Notes under the pieces: model-generated
The model's database searches: none
What the model was told of the DNA's origin: nothing
What the model saw: the letters and a program-made list of their open reading frames with translations, nothing else
NCBI GenBank assembly: GCA_947502405.1
Contig: CANMZT010000002.1
Coordinates: 1 to 64,000 of the forward strand
Length of the DNA: 64,000 nt
DNA from: an uncultured Algibacter sp.
GTDB lineage: Bacteria; Bacteroidota; Bacteroidia; Flavobacteriales; Flavobacteriaceae
Direction of reading: 5' to 3'
Program-made: the position numbers and the translations under genes
Shown: piece by piece, positions 1-7,286 of the stretch
Position numbering within the stretch: the stretch's first letter is position 1
Layout of the letters: each line of letters starts with the position of its first letter

Positions 1-211
1 TCTGAATACCGTCTAATTACTTTGTCATTTTTGTACATAATGTTTAAAATTATGTAGCCTTTATTCAGGACGGGTCAGAAGCTTATTTAACGGTCTTGAA
101 TATGTGTAATTGTGTGGTTTAGTACTTAACTTTACAAATGCCACAAAGAGGAATTTCCTAAGTAGACAAAAAACAAACAATTACTTTTAGTCATTGTTGC
201 AAAACGGCTTT
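1..211. other. Left flank without a recognisable gene
   Basis: No start-to-stop reading frame with coding character is visible. The sequence is AT-rich, with a short TACTTA/TAAGTA inverted pair near 133-163 that could belong to a decayed repeat. It lies directly downstream of the TAC operon on the minus strand and has no clear terminator hairpin. Confidence 0.4.
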
Positions 212-676
212 TTATTTTTTCTTTGTTGAAGATTTTTTCTTTTTCCTTGTTGGCTTTTGTTTTTGCTTTTCTTCCTCTTCTTTATTTTTCTGTATATGGT
301 TTTTAATTAATTCTTGAAGATTAATTAAGGGAAGATGAACGCCTTTTTCATTTGTTGTAGATGTAATAGTATAAATAGAATACCTTAAAAAGGGTATTAA
401 AGTCGCTAATCCAGCAAACTTAACATGCTCGTCTATATTTTCTTCATTGATATTCTCTGAAACCTCATAGTGTCCCTCAACCAAAATCTTAAAGTTTTCT
501 AATTCTAAAAATAATTGAACTTTAAAATCTCTTATTTTTTCTTTGTGTCTCAATAAGTTAAAGTTAATATCACAGTCAGAGATTTCAAAATCCTTTTCGA
601 AATTGTAACCATAGGCAATACTCTTAACTACTTGATTATGAATTATAATATCGTTGTTAAAAAAACTACTATTCAT
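212..676 (-). CDS. SecB-like chaperone of a toxin-antitoxin-chaperone module
   Basis: This 154-aa protein looks like a solitary SecB-type chaperone. Residues about 93-122 (LIPFLRYSI, then VHLPLINLQ) line up with the SecB core where a helix is followed by the conserved P-x-L-N-L segment. The last 20 residues form a Lys-rich tail not seen in housekeeping SecB. The gene sits 16 nt after the antitoxin gene on the same strand, giving the toxin-antitoxin-chaperone order known from the Mycobacterium tuberculosis TAC system (HigB-HigA-Rv1957). Known for the family: the chaperone protects the aggregation-prone antitoxin until it is folded. Inferred here: the same role. The SecB assignment rests on a motif read by eye, so remote homology is likely but not proven. 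Confidence 0.62.
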   Translation of the reverse strand: MNSSFFNNDIIIHNQVVKSIAYGYNFEKDFEISDCDINFNLLRHKEKIRDFKVQLFLELENFKILVEGHYEVSENINEENIDEHVKFAGLATLIPFLRYSIYTITSTTNEKGVHLPLINLQELIKNHIQKNKEEEEKQKQKPTRKKKKSSTKKK

Positions 677-692
677 GTCTTTTAATTACTTG

Positions 693-1208
693 TTATCTAT
701 ATGAATCTTCAACTTCACAAAATTCGAAATCTTTATCACTTTTATCTTTTAAATCTTTTAATGAAATAGTTTCGATTATAGAGTAAGCATCTTTCGCAGA
801 GGTTCTAATTTGTTTATCGTTTATCCAACTTACAAAATGAGTTCCTTTAAAAACATCAGAATCAATAAATCTTGTAGTTGCCGGAATATATTCTTCATCT
901 GAATAGAATTTTTCTGAATGTCTTTCTTCTGAATAATATTGTGGTGGTTGTAATTTTATATCCAACGCTTTTTGAAATAAAGCAATATGATTCATGTTCA
1001 ACTTTTTGTGCAAGTTGAATATTGCGCTTAAAAAAGGTTGTTTCAATCCAGTTTTTTCAGAAAGTTCAGTTTGAGTCATTTTTTTATCTTCAACAACTTC
1101 TAATATTGAACTTAATATTCTAGACTGAACCATATTTGATTCGTATTCTAAATCAAATTCGTCTCTTCTCAATAATGATTTAATATTACTCGATAATTTC
1201 ATATTCAT
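693..1208 (-). CDS. higA: HigA-like antitoxin with helix-turn-helix and C-terminal extension
   Basis: The 171-aa protein has an XRE/Cro-type helix-turn-helix at about residues 44-66 (QTELSEKTG, then KQPFLSAI) after an unusual 40-residue N-terminal lead. A C-terminal stretch of about 80 residues beyond the DNA-binding part is longer than in ordinary HigA antitoxins. In TAC systems such an extension is the chaperone-addiction segment that the SecB-like partner binds. The gene overlaps the upstream toxin gene by 23 nt and is followed closely by the chaperone gene, so all three are surely co-transcribed. Autorepression of the operon is usual for the family and is inferred here. Confidence 0.68.
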   Translation of the reverse strand: MNMKLSSNIKSLLRRDEFDLEYESNMVQSRILSSILEVVEDKKMTQTELSEKTGLKQPFLSAIFNLHKKLNMNHIALFQKALDIKLQPPQYYSEERHSEKFYSDEEYIPATTRFIDSDVFKGTHFVSWINDKQIRTSAKDAYSIIETISLKDLKDKSDKDFEFCEVEDSYR

Positions 1209-1563
1209 ATCTGGAAACTATTTTATATCTATAATTTAGCACTTTATTAACATTGTCAGATTTTTTTTGAAGATAAATTTCTGACATTACGATGCATTGT
1301 TTACGGTTAGGTCTTTTAGCTACGTTACAAATTATCCTATCGTTATCTCTATTCTTGAATGGTTTCATGGATTTTGTTCCATAAGGTTCATCACCATATT
1401 TTTTTGTTCTCAACCCCTCTAAAATTTGAGAGAATATTATTTTAATTTCTTTCCTATGCTGCTCATCTTTCATTACATAATTGAGAAAATCAGGCAATAA
1501 AGAAATGTCACAACATATGTTATATTTTGTTCCAAGTGCTATTATAACTGCATTTCTTTTCAA
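1186..1563 (-). CDS. higB: HigB/RelE-like toxin of the TAC module
   Basis: A 125-aa basic protein whose second half (MKPFKNRDN, RIICNV, then SEIYLQKKSDNVNK) resembles the RelE/HigB pattern of a core strand, an Arg-led strand and a Lys-rich helix. Family members cleave mRNA at the ribosome, which is the presumed activity here. It is the first gene of the toxin-antitoxin-chaperone set and overlaps the antitoxin by 23 nt. The given start is a TTG at 1561-1563; no upstream ATG is in frame, so the exact start is uncertain. The similarity is distant, and the order and overlap of the three genes carry much of the argument. Confidence 0.55.
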   Translation of the reverse strand: MKRNAVIIALGTKYNICCDISLLPDFLNYVMKDEQHRKEIKIIFSQILEGLRTKKYGDEPYGTKSMKPFKNRDNDRIICNVAKRPNRKQCIVMSEIYLQKKSDNVNKVLNYRYKIVSRYEYEIIE

Positions 1564-1892
1564 GACAAATATAACTAATAGGTTATAATTAACACAAAGA
1601 TTAACAATTTATTTAAAAAGGTAGTAATTTTTCTCAAAATTTTTTACAATATAGTGCGAACAAGAAATCGTTATAATACTGAAACAAGTTCAGCAAAGGT
1701 GTTTTATACCCAATGCTCTAAGGTAGCAGAAATTTTCTACAAAGCAAATTAATTAGCTAAATAGATATTAAATGTATGTGGTAGACTAAAAAACAATTCA
1801 TCATTAAAAAACTACAGCTCGGTAACAACGATTATTAAAAACTCTCATTATGTCAGATATTAGAAGTATCAAACACAAAAAAACCATATATC
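1564..1892. other. Divergent intergenic region between TAC module and DUF2141 gene
   Basis: About 330 bp without a gene. It must hold the promoters of the minus-strand TAC operon and of the plus-strand DUF2141 gene. A TATATTTG-like box lies on the minus strand at 1566-1573, but it is too close to the assigned toxin start to be trusted. No repeat or RNA structure stands out. Confidence 0.4.
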
Positions 1893-2315
1893 ATGAAGAC
1901 ATTAACATTAATCATCGCACTAGTATTATCAGCAAATTTTAGTAACGCTCAAGAAACCAAAACCGGTAAAACAATTACCGTAACCATAGAAAACATAACC
2001 AATAATAACGGTAGTGTTATTTTAGGACTTCACACCAAAGACACCTTTATGAAAGGACGAGGCATCATGAGTGCAGAAAGCAAAATTGTTGATGGCAAAA
2101 TTACAGTAACATTTGAAAACGTGGAGGAAGGAAGCTACGCAATTATGGCATTACATGATGAAAACGATAATAAAAGAATGGATTTTCAAGAAAACGGTAT
2201 GCCTAAAGAATCTTACGGTATGTCTAACAATCCAGTAATGTACGGACCACCTCAATTTGAATCGGCTAAATTTGAATTAAATAACCAAGATTTAGATTTA
2301 AAGATTATATTCTAA
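1893..2315 (+). CDS. DUF2141 family secreted protein
   Basis: A 140-aa protein with a clear Sec signal peptide (residues 1-19, ending SNA-Q). The mature part matches the DUF2141 pattern: an N-terminal beta strand, a central segment FENVEEGSYAIMALHDEN, and the tail motif KESYGMSNNP. Members of this family are small periplasmic or outer-membrane-associated beta proteins with no established reaction. The gene stands alone and ends in a strong hairpin terminator. Function unknown. Confidence 0.85.
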   Translation: MKTLTLIIALVLSANFSNAQETKTGKTITVTIENITNNNGSVILGLHTKDTFMKGRGIMSAESKIVDGKITVTFENVEEGSYAIMALHDENDNKRMDFQENGMPKESYGMSNNPVMYGPPQFESAKFELNNQDLDLKIIF

Positions 2316-2334
2316 CATATTAATAACTAAAAAT

Positions 2335-2370
2335 AAAAGCGACCTTTTCTCAAAAAAAGGTCGCTTTTTT
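2335..2370 (+). terminator. Rho-independent terminator after DUF2141 gene
   Basis: A-run, GCGACCTTTT / AAAAGGTCGC stem, then a run of T. It closes the DUF2141 transcript 20 nt after its stop codon. Confidence 0.85.
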
Positions 2371-2553
2371 AAAACTAATTTCAAACTAAATCAAACTAAA
2401 CTAATTTCTTAGACGGCTTCATTTCAATAAACTTTCATCGTCTTTATATTTTTTTTATTTTTCATACTCTTTTAACATTCTGACTCTCCTTCATTTACAA
2501 AAAATCTTACTCTTTGATTTCTTTACAAATTTAACTTATAATAAAAGCTTATT

Positions 2554-2570
2554 TCAATAAGTTTTATTGA
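2554..2570. promoter_or_regulatory. Palindrome upstream of oxyR, candidate LysR-type operator
   Basis: Perfect inverted repeat TCAATAA-gtt-TTATTGA, overlapped by a second one (CTTATT-tc-AATAAG, 2548-2561), 36 nt before the oxyR start. LysR-type regulators commonly autoregulate from such T-N11-A palindromes. Role inferred from position only. Confidence 0.35.
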
Positions 2571-2605
2571 TAGTTTTTATATTTTTATAGCCTAAACTGA
2601 TATGC

Positions 2606-3547
2606 ATGACAATTACCCAATTATATTATGTTTTGGCTGTTGCCGAAAACCAAAATTTCACTAAAGCTGCAGAAAAATGCTTTGTTACGCAACCAACATT
2701 AAGTATGCAAATTCAGAAATTAGAAGATCAACTTGATGTTCAGATTTTTGATAGAAGTAAAAAACCTATTGAACTTACTGATGTTGGAAAAAAAATAGTA
2801 ACCCAAGCTAGAAATATTGTAAATGAGTCCTATAGAATACAAGATATTGTAGATCAACAAAAAGGATTTATTGGCGGTGAGTTTAAACTCGGTATCATAC
2901 CCACTATAATGCCAACATTGCTTCCGATGTTTTTAAAAACTTTTATAAAAAAACACCCTAAGGTCAAGCTTAAAATTGAAGAATTAACTACTGAAGAAAT
3001 TATTGCTAGAATAAAAGAAGGGCATTTAGATGCTGCTATTGCTGCTACGCCATTAGAGGATGATAGTATAAAAGAACGTGTACTGTATTTTGAACCGTTT
3101 GTTAGCTATATACCAGAAGGTCACCGTTTACATTCAAACAAAAAAATTGATATAGCAGATTTAGATATAGATGACATGCTACTTCTTGAAGACGGACATT
3201 GTTTTAGGGATGGTGTTATTAATTTATGTAAAGTTTTTAAGGACCACTCTGACGATAAATTTCAATTAGAAAGCGGGAGTATTGAAACCCTCATCAAACT
3301 ATCAAATGAAGGGTTGGGTATGACACTGTTACCCTACTTACATACTTTGGATATTAATGACAAAGAAAAAGGGAATTTACATCATTTTAATGAACCTACT
3401 CCTGCCCGTGAGGTTAGTATTATTTATCATAAAAGTGAATTAAAGATGCAAATTATAGAAGCTTTACAAGATGTGATTTCTGGAATAATACGCGGTGCAA
3501 TTGCTTTTCAGAATGTAGAGATTATAAGTCCGTTGCCGAAGAAATAG
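2606..3547 (+). CDS. oxyR: Hydrogen-peroxide-sensing LysR-type regulator OxyR
   Basis: A 313-aa LysR-type regulator: winged helix-turn-helix at residues 1-60 (FTKAAEKCFVTQPTLSMQIQ) and an effector domain from about 90. The redox motif GHC-FRD-x5-C places cysteines at 199 and 208, the same numbers and spacing as the disulfide-forming pair of Escherichia coli OxyR, so peroxide sensing is well supported. The last codons are duplicated 3.8 kb downstream (7287-7348), where the copy is followed by the hairpin terminator that this copy lacks. This suggests the 3' end here was supplied by an inserted island. The C-terminus (SPLPKK) differs from the downstream tail (SPLAKNKAY). Confidence 0.93.
   Translation: MTITQLYYVLAVAENQNFTKAAEKCFVTQPTLSMQIQKLEDQLDVQIFDRSKKPIELTDVGKKIVTQARNIVNESYRIQDIVDQQKGFIGGEFKLGIIPTIMPTLLPMFLKTFIKKHPKVKLKIEELTTEEIIARIKEGHLDAAIAATPLEDDSIKERVLYFEPFVSYIPEGHRLHSNKKIDIADLDIDDMLLLEDGHCFRDGVINLCKVFKDHSDDKFQLESGSIETLIKLSNEGLGMTLLPYLHTLDINDKEKGNLHHFNEPTPAREVSIIYHKSELKMQIIEALQDVISGIIRGAIAFQNVEIISPLPKK
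3495..3534 (+). repeat. Left copy of 40-bp direct repeat (oxyR 3' end)
   Basis: Positions 3495-3534 match 7287-7326 with one mismatch (A/G at 3499/7291), spacing 3792 bp. The copy lies in the final codons of oxyR (AIAFQNVEIISPL). Such a repeat of a gene's 3' end is the usual scar of an element that integrates into the gene end and restores it. Confidence 0.9.
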
Positions 3548-3833
3548 GTGAGTTATAACGCAAAATTATGATGGTGGAAAATCACATGTTCATGAATTAT
3601 AATAAATTTTATTCTCAGTAGAACCAAAAAAAGAAAATGCATTACTTAATCTAATAATTTGTGTAGACTAACTAATCGTCAAATAAATTTATGTTTAATT
3701 TAAATCTAAGTTAAAATAAATTAGCTATTCAATCAATTGATTATCAAATTATTATAATATTTTTATTACATTAATGTAAGTTTATTAATCATAATACGAC
3801 TTGTTTTAAATAATTTTTAACAAGAATAATATT

Positions 3834-3918
3834 ATGAAACAAAAATTAGGTTACAAATTTTGTGCATATGTTTACTTCTGAGTACACATATTAGAGCACA
3901 AGAAACAGCAAGTAATTG
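3834..3918 (+). pseudogene. Frameshifted signal-peptide remnant of a secreted toxin or Rhs-like gene
   Basis: An ATG at 3834 starts MKQKLGYKF and runs into a stop after 15 codons. Inserting one base in the T-run near 3858 restores a typical signal peptide (LCICLLLSTHIRAQ-ETASN). The frame then ends abruptly in the REP-like sequence at 3919. With the toxin-type tail at 4128-4387, this looks like the two ends of one secreted polymorphic-toxin gene whose middle was lost. The identity of the lost part cannot be known from here. Confidence 0.5.
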
Positions 3919-4127
3919 CCCCCCCCGCTAGCGCTCGTTTGTAACGAGTGCCGTCAACAAAAATAATACAAAAGCAATTATTTTAAATAATTGCTTTTGT
4001 ATTTTGGTATTCATGAGTAGAAAATATAAGTTTCATAATAAAGGTGGTTTATATTTTTAAATGATATTAGATTTTTGGGTGGATTTAGTTTTTTACAGCA
4101 CCGGACACAGTCGAGCGCTAGCGGGGG
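3919..4127. mobile_element. REP-like ends flanking a decayed RAYT transposase remnant
   Basis: A 16-bp perfect inverted repeat (CCCCCGCTAGCGCTCG at 3922-3937, its complement at 4112-4127) bounds a 209-bp segment. Next to the left end is a small hairpin CTCGTT-tgt-AACGAG (3935-3949). Inside, an ATG at 4013 begins MSRKYKFHNKGGLYF then stops; this is the conserved N-terminus of Bacteroidota Y1 (REP-associated tyrosine) transposases. A following WVDL near 4077-4088 fits the next conserved part. The element is a minimal, non-coding remnant sitting inside the toxin-gene remnant. Confidence 0.55.
3965..4003. terminator. Perfect 19-bp hairpin inside the RAYT remnant
   Basis: AATACAAAAGCAATTATTT is followed after one base by its exact reverse complement and then TTTT. 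It is either a terminator or part of the REP-type end structure upstream of the transposase start. Confidence 0.5.
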
Positions 4128-4387
4128 AGATAGTTTCTCGTAAAGCAACCGATTTAGGTAATATTAAGTTTTCTACATTCGATAACTACTTAAAAGAAAT
4201 GGGGCAGAAATATTCTCCTGGTACAACAATCAGGTCTAATAAATATCCTGATATTGATGGTCAAACCTTAACGGGTCAACAAATATTAGAGATTCCTGCT
4301 AGCAACCAATCATTACCTAACATTCAAGATTATATCAATCACGCGTGGAATAATTATGGTATTAAAATTAGATTTAGACCCGAATAA
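4128..4387 (+). pseudogene. C-terminal fragment of a polymorphic toxin
   Basis: An open frame that formally starts at 4061 is a chimera: its first 22 codons come from the RAYT/REP remnant. Only the part from 4128 (EIVSRKATDLGNIKF, later QQILEIPASNQSLPNIQDYI, ending KIRFRPE) looks like original protein. This is the type of short, Lys/Asn-rich domain found at the extreme C-terminus of Rhs/CDI-like toxins, and it is followed 10 nt later by an immunity-like gene. The toxic activity is unknown. Probably no longer secreted, since signal and delivery parts are missing. Confidence 0.5.
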
Positions 4388-4397
4388 AATATAAATT

Positions 4398-4865
4398 ATG
4401 AATAGTGAATTAATCCAATTATATGATGATTTTGGTTTCATTGAAAAATATAAAAATATTGCTACGAGACATATTACAAATAGAGATAGCCGATTAAAGA
4501 AGAGCGATAAGAAAAGGGTTTTAGAAATCTTTGAAAAAATGGGTTATAAAGCCAAGTATGATAATAAAGAAAGATTTTATAAGGTTAGAATTATCGAAAG
4601 TAAATACGATTTCTATTTTCATATTGATATTAAATATGGTCTTTTTGAATTGTTAATAGGAGTTATAGACGCTAACTCAAAAAAACATTTAATTGGAGGT
4701 GGGGTAGCAGGTATTTATGATGATATTCTCGTTGCAAAACAAATAAATGAAGAGCGAATGCCACTACCATCAATTGGGTCGTATGAAGACTTAGAATCCA
4801 TTTTAAAAGAATCATTATCCTTATATGAAGATTTTAAGAAGGAAGTATTAAAATTGAAACCTTAG
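4398..4865 (+). CDS. Putative immunity protein next to toxin fragment
   Basis: A 155-aa soluble protein without signal peptide or membrane segment. It is acidic/lysine-rich with a central beta-rich part (FYFHIDIKYGLFELLIGV) and a C-terminal helix. No family was recognised. Its place, 10 nt after a toxin C-terminal fragment and before a terminator at 4888-4918, is that of a cognate immunity gene. Unlike the toxin, the frame is intact, which fits retention of immunity against sibling toxins. Function inferred from context only. Confidence 0.55.
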   Translation: MNSELIQLYDDFGFIEKYKNIATRHITNRDSRLKKSDKKRVLEIFEKMGYKAKYDNKERFYKVRIIESKYDFYFHIDIKYGLFELLIGVIDANSKKHLIGGGVAGIYDDILVAKQINEERMPLPSIGSYEDLESILKESLSLYEDFKKEVLKLKP

Positions 4866-4887
4866 CAGGCATATTACAACTTTATTT

Positions 4888-4918
4888 AGACTCCGAGTTT
4901 AAACTCGGGGTCTATTTT
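4888..4918 (+). terminator. Rho-independent terminator after immunity-like gene
   Basis: AGACTCCGAGTTT / AAACTCGGGGTCT stem (one T-G pair) followed by a T-rich run, 22 nt after the stop at 4865. Confidence 0.8.
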
Positions 4919-5069
4919 ATTTCCTATAATTTTCTAATACCGTTAAACCAGAGTTTAATAATAATTAAAATTTAACCGAAGTTTTTAGCAGCTTCCGTTT
5001 TACTAAGACAAGAATTTATATGGTAAGCTAATTTGAGTTGTTTTATAAATTATAAAAAAATAAAAAATA

Positions 5070-5416
5070 ATGATAAAAAAGTTATAACACTAATAGTAAC
5101 ATTGAGCTTATCTGTAACAGATGCTCAAGAAATGAGAAAAATTGTTAACGACAAATATGAAATTAAAGTTCCAAGTACTTGGCGAGAGAATAAAGCATAT
5201 TTTTCTAGCTCGATGAGTTTAATGATTTTAAAACAAAAATCAGCAGAAGAACCAGACCCAGTTGAAGCTATAGTAATGAAACACGTAGCAGCTCAAAAAA
5301 TAAATTTAGAGGAAGCTTATCAAGAATATTTAGGTTTATTAAAAGGCTACTATGGAACTAACTTTAAAATTTTAAATAAGATCAAAAAATGGAAATCAAT
5401 AAATTTTATACGCTAA
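5070..5416 (+). pseudogene. Secreted protein gene with A-tract frameshift in its signal peptide
   Basis: The natural start ATG at 5070 reads MIKKL then stops. One extra A in the six-A run at 5075-5080 would give MIKKVITLIVTLSLSVTDAQ, a good signal peptide continuing into the open frame to 5416. A long frame starting at a TTG (5033) bypasses the break but gives an implausible N-terminus. The mature part (EIKVPSTW, then AIVMKHVAAQKINLEEAY) resembles small periplasmic proteins of the PsbP-like kind, but the end (WKSINFIR) is probably out of frame too. The tail overlaps the next gene by 28 nt. Could be a sequencing error, a pseudogene or slippage-controlled. Confidence 0.5.
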
Positions 5417-6048
5417 GCAGTAAGTTAACGCCTTCTACTTTTCAAGCACACCCTAAAGGTTTAAAGAAAGAGAATGAAAGATATAGAGGTAGTTCCGATT
5501 CACATTGTTTAATTAGAGGGCTTTATGACGGAATAGAGTTTCCAATAATATTTGAGCAAAAATATGGAAAAAAACTACTTGATATTATTGACACTGGTTA
5601 CGCAAGTTTATATCTTATCTCAGGTAGATTTAAAGAGTTATTAGAAACTAATGAATTTACTGGATGGAAAGTTTATAATGTCGAAGTTTTTGATAAGTTA
5701 GGAAAGCAAATATTTGGATATTATGGCTTATCTGTAATAGGTAAATGCGGACCAATTGACTATTCGAAATCTCAGATTATTAAAAAACAACTCGTTCCTA
5801 ATGGAAAGTTTAGTGAATATTATAAAGGAAAATATATTGGATTAGATACTTGGGATAAAAGTAGCTTATTTTTACCAGAAGATAATAATGGGATAATTGT
5901 TACGGAAGAAGTATCAAAAGTTATTAAAAGAAATAAATTATCTAATGTTTCTCTTAAAAACTTAGCTGATTATGAAATAGCAACTTATGCTGTAAGTACT
6001 AATACTAAATTGCCAAAAAAAGGGTTTTTAGGAAAACTAGGCTTTTAG
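5389..6048 (+). CDS. Putative immunity protein, Imm11/Imm43-like (DUF1629-type)
   Basis: A 219-aa soluble protein. The central segment (YLISGRFKELLETNEFTGWKV followed by a strand and VFDK) resembles the Imm11/Imm43 group of bacterial immunity proteins, where a 'ligand-like' motif SxRFKxLLE precedes a tyrosine/valine-rich strand. The start is chosen at the ATG at 5389, which lies inside the previous broken frame. The gene lies in a run of toxin and immunity fragments and ends in a terminator at 6054-6087. Family call is tentative; a specific toxin target cannot be named. Confidence 0.45.
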   Translation: MEINKFYTLSSKLTPSTFQAHPKGLKKENERYRGSSDSHCLIRGLYDGIEFPIIFEQKYGKKLLDIIDTGYASLYLISGRFKELLETNEFTGWKVYNVEVFDKLGKQIFGYYGLSVIGKCGPIDYSKSQIIKKQLVPNGKFSEYYKGKYIGLDTWDKSSLFLPEDNNGIIVTEEVSKVIKRNKLSNVSLKNLADYEIATYAVSTNTKLPKKGFLGKLGF

Positions 6049-6053
6049 AAAGC

Positions 6054-6087
6054 CTACCCTGGAGTTAATACTTCAGGGTAGTTTTTT
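6054..6087 (+). terminator. Rho-independent terminator
   Basis: CTACCCTG-g-AGT / ACT-t-CAGGGTAG stem with TTTTTT tail, six nt after the stop of the 219-aa gene. Confidence 0.85.
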
Positions 6088-6126
6088 ATCAAATAACTAT
6101 AATACGTTCAAAAGTCTCGAATTTAA

Positions 6127-6276
6127 ATTCAAGTACTTATACAGTTAAAACCTTTACCAACTAAATCGGGTGAAGTTGCGCCTTGGTTTGATGAAATTGA
6201 AGGTGGAACTCAGTACCAATTTGACAAAACAATACAGCAGCTTATTAATGAAGGTTTCTTAAAAGAATTATTTTGA
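6127..6276 (+). pseudogene. C-terminal remnant of a TNT-domain (NAD-hydrolysing) toxin
   Basis: The frame has no start codon and opens after a stop at 6124. It encodes KPLPTKSGEVAPWFDE, then GGTQYQFDKTIQQLI and NEGFLKEL, which is the hallmark end of the TNT fold (tuberculosis necrotizing toxin, an NAD+ glycohydrolase): a G-x-V-x-PWF segment, GGGxQY, and a final Q-L-I-x-x-G-x-L helix. Only about 49 codons remain, so it cannot be active. The next gene starts 2 nt after its stop and is Imm63-like, the expected partner type. Confidence 0.65.
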
Positions 6277-6278
6277 TT

Positions 6279-6665
6279 ATGAATAAAATTGACAAAGTAA
6301 AACAGCTCATTATAGATAATGCAAAAAAGATAGAGGCTTCTCAAAAATATTTACCTGTATTCAGTTTAAATGATTTTGCAAATCCATATATAGAGTTAGA
6401 TGAAGAAGGTAATTATAATTATGTAATTCGTGAGAGAGGTACTGAATATGAACGAAAAGTTTTTAAAACCAAAAATGATTTATTGTTTGAAGTTTTTAAA
6501 AATATAACTTCATATGTTGCTACTGACTTTGAGCTTAAAAATAGAATTGAAGGTCAAGATCCTCGAATATTAATTTTTAATAAAAAAGAAGAACTTTTAA
6601 GGATTATTAATCCCAATTGGTCAAAAAGTGAGCATTTAAGGCATCAAGAGTTACTCAAGCTATAA
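6279..6665 (+). CDS. Imm63-like immunity protein
   Basis: A 128-aa soluble protein from the ATG at 6279 (a TTG two codons earlier is less likely). The pattern YNYVIRERGTEYERKVF, then LLFEVFKNITSYVATDFELKNR and GQDPR, ending with ELLRIINPNWSK, fits immunity protein family 63. These proteins are typically encoded just after TNT or related toxin domains, exactly as here. The gene is intact although the toxin in front of it is only a tail, so it may act as an orphan immunity gene against neighbours' toxins. Confidence 0.65.
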   Translation: MNKIDKVKQLIIDNAKKIEASQKYLPVFSLNDFANPYIELDEEGNYNYVIRERGTEYERKVFKTKNDLLFEVFKNITSYVATDFELKNRIEGQDPRILIFNKKEELLRIINPNWSKSEHLRHQELLKL

Positions 6666-6682
6666 ATTACAATTATTGTTTT

Positions 6683-6718
6683 AAATTTTAAGGAGGCATA
6701 AAAATCTCCTTAAAATTT
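6683..6718. terminator. Hairpin after Imm63-like gene
   Basis: AAATTTTAAGGAG / CTCCTTAAAATTT, a 13-bp perfect stem with a 10-nt loop, 17 nt after the stop. The AT-rich stem works as a weak bidirectional terminator at best. Confidence 0.55.
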
Positions 6719-6752
6719 CTAGACAAGAAATAATTAAACCATAACACATATT

Positions 6753-7121
6753 ATGAAATATATTTTAATGCTAAATCCAGAAGAGTCAAATAACTTTTCA
6801 ATAGATTATAATTTTATTGAAAAACTATTACAAGATTTTGACTATAACAAATTTGAAGTAGAAGAAATAAAACACGATGAAAGTATTTATTCTCATATTT
6901 TTTCTTTTGAAAAAGGTTGCTTTGAACTTTACTTAAATAGAGATAAAAATTCGATTAGCTTAGAAGGTGACTGGAAAAAAACAATAGGTTTTATAATTTT
7001 ATTTATAAGTCATTTACCTAACAATCAAAAAGTCCATTTTTTCGATGATAGTTATAATGATAATATGATTGTTGATTCTAATACGACAAAAAAAGACATC
7101 GAATCTGTTTTTACATATTAA
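6753..7121 (+). CDS. Hypothetical immunity-type protein
   Basis: A 122-aa acidic soluble protein with no recognised family. It has a hydrophobic segment GFIILFISHLP near residue 75-87 in an otherwise charged chain, probably a core strand rather than a membrane span. Position in the toxin/immunity island suggests another orphan immunity gene. An outer-membrane-protein tail begins immediately at its stop codon, so its downstream context is scrambled. Confidence 0.45.
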   Translation: MKYILMLNPEESNNFSIDYNFIEKLLQDFDYNKFEVEEIKHDESIYSHIFSFEKGCFELYLNRDKNSISLEGDWKKTIGFIILFISHLPNNQKVHFFDDSYNDNMIVDSNTTKKDIESVFTY

Positions 7122-7231
7122 AATATTTATTCGGACTTTCAGATATTTCTAAAGTAGAGTTTCCAGATTCTAATATTGAATGGATTGATAAAAACAGAGT
7201 ATTTCAAATTGGAATTGGATATGCTTTTTGA
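7121..7231 (+). pseudogene. C-terminal tail of an outer-membrane beta-barrel protein
   Basis: Start-less frame ending SKVEFPDSNIEW then NRVFQIGIGYAF-stop. A terminal strand with alternating hydrophobics and final Phe is the classic end of an outer-membrane barrel. About 36 codons remain. It joins directly to the preceding gene, so it is a leftover of rearrangement. Confidence 0.5.
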
Positions 7232-7286
7232 TTTTTAAACTCCCCAAATTAAAAGAGCTCATTTTAAAAAGGAATAGGTGTTTTTT

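Noticed and set aside
100-180. Possible integron attC-like site
   Set aside because: Only a 6-bp inverted pair is visible, with no integrase and no second site in the window.
1566-1573. TATATTTG box as the TAC promoter
   Set aside because: It is only a few bases before the assigned toxin start, leaving no leader; either the start or the box is wrong, so no promoter is claimed.
4061-4387. 108-aa open frame taken as an intact gene
   Set aside because: Its first 22 codons lie in the transposase and REP remnant; only the part from 4128 looks like original protein, so it is listed as a toxin fragment.
5033-5069. TTG start giving a 127-aa protein
   Set aside because: The N-terminus it adds has no signal peptide, while ATG 5070 with one extra base gives a perfect one; treated as a frameshifted gene.
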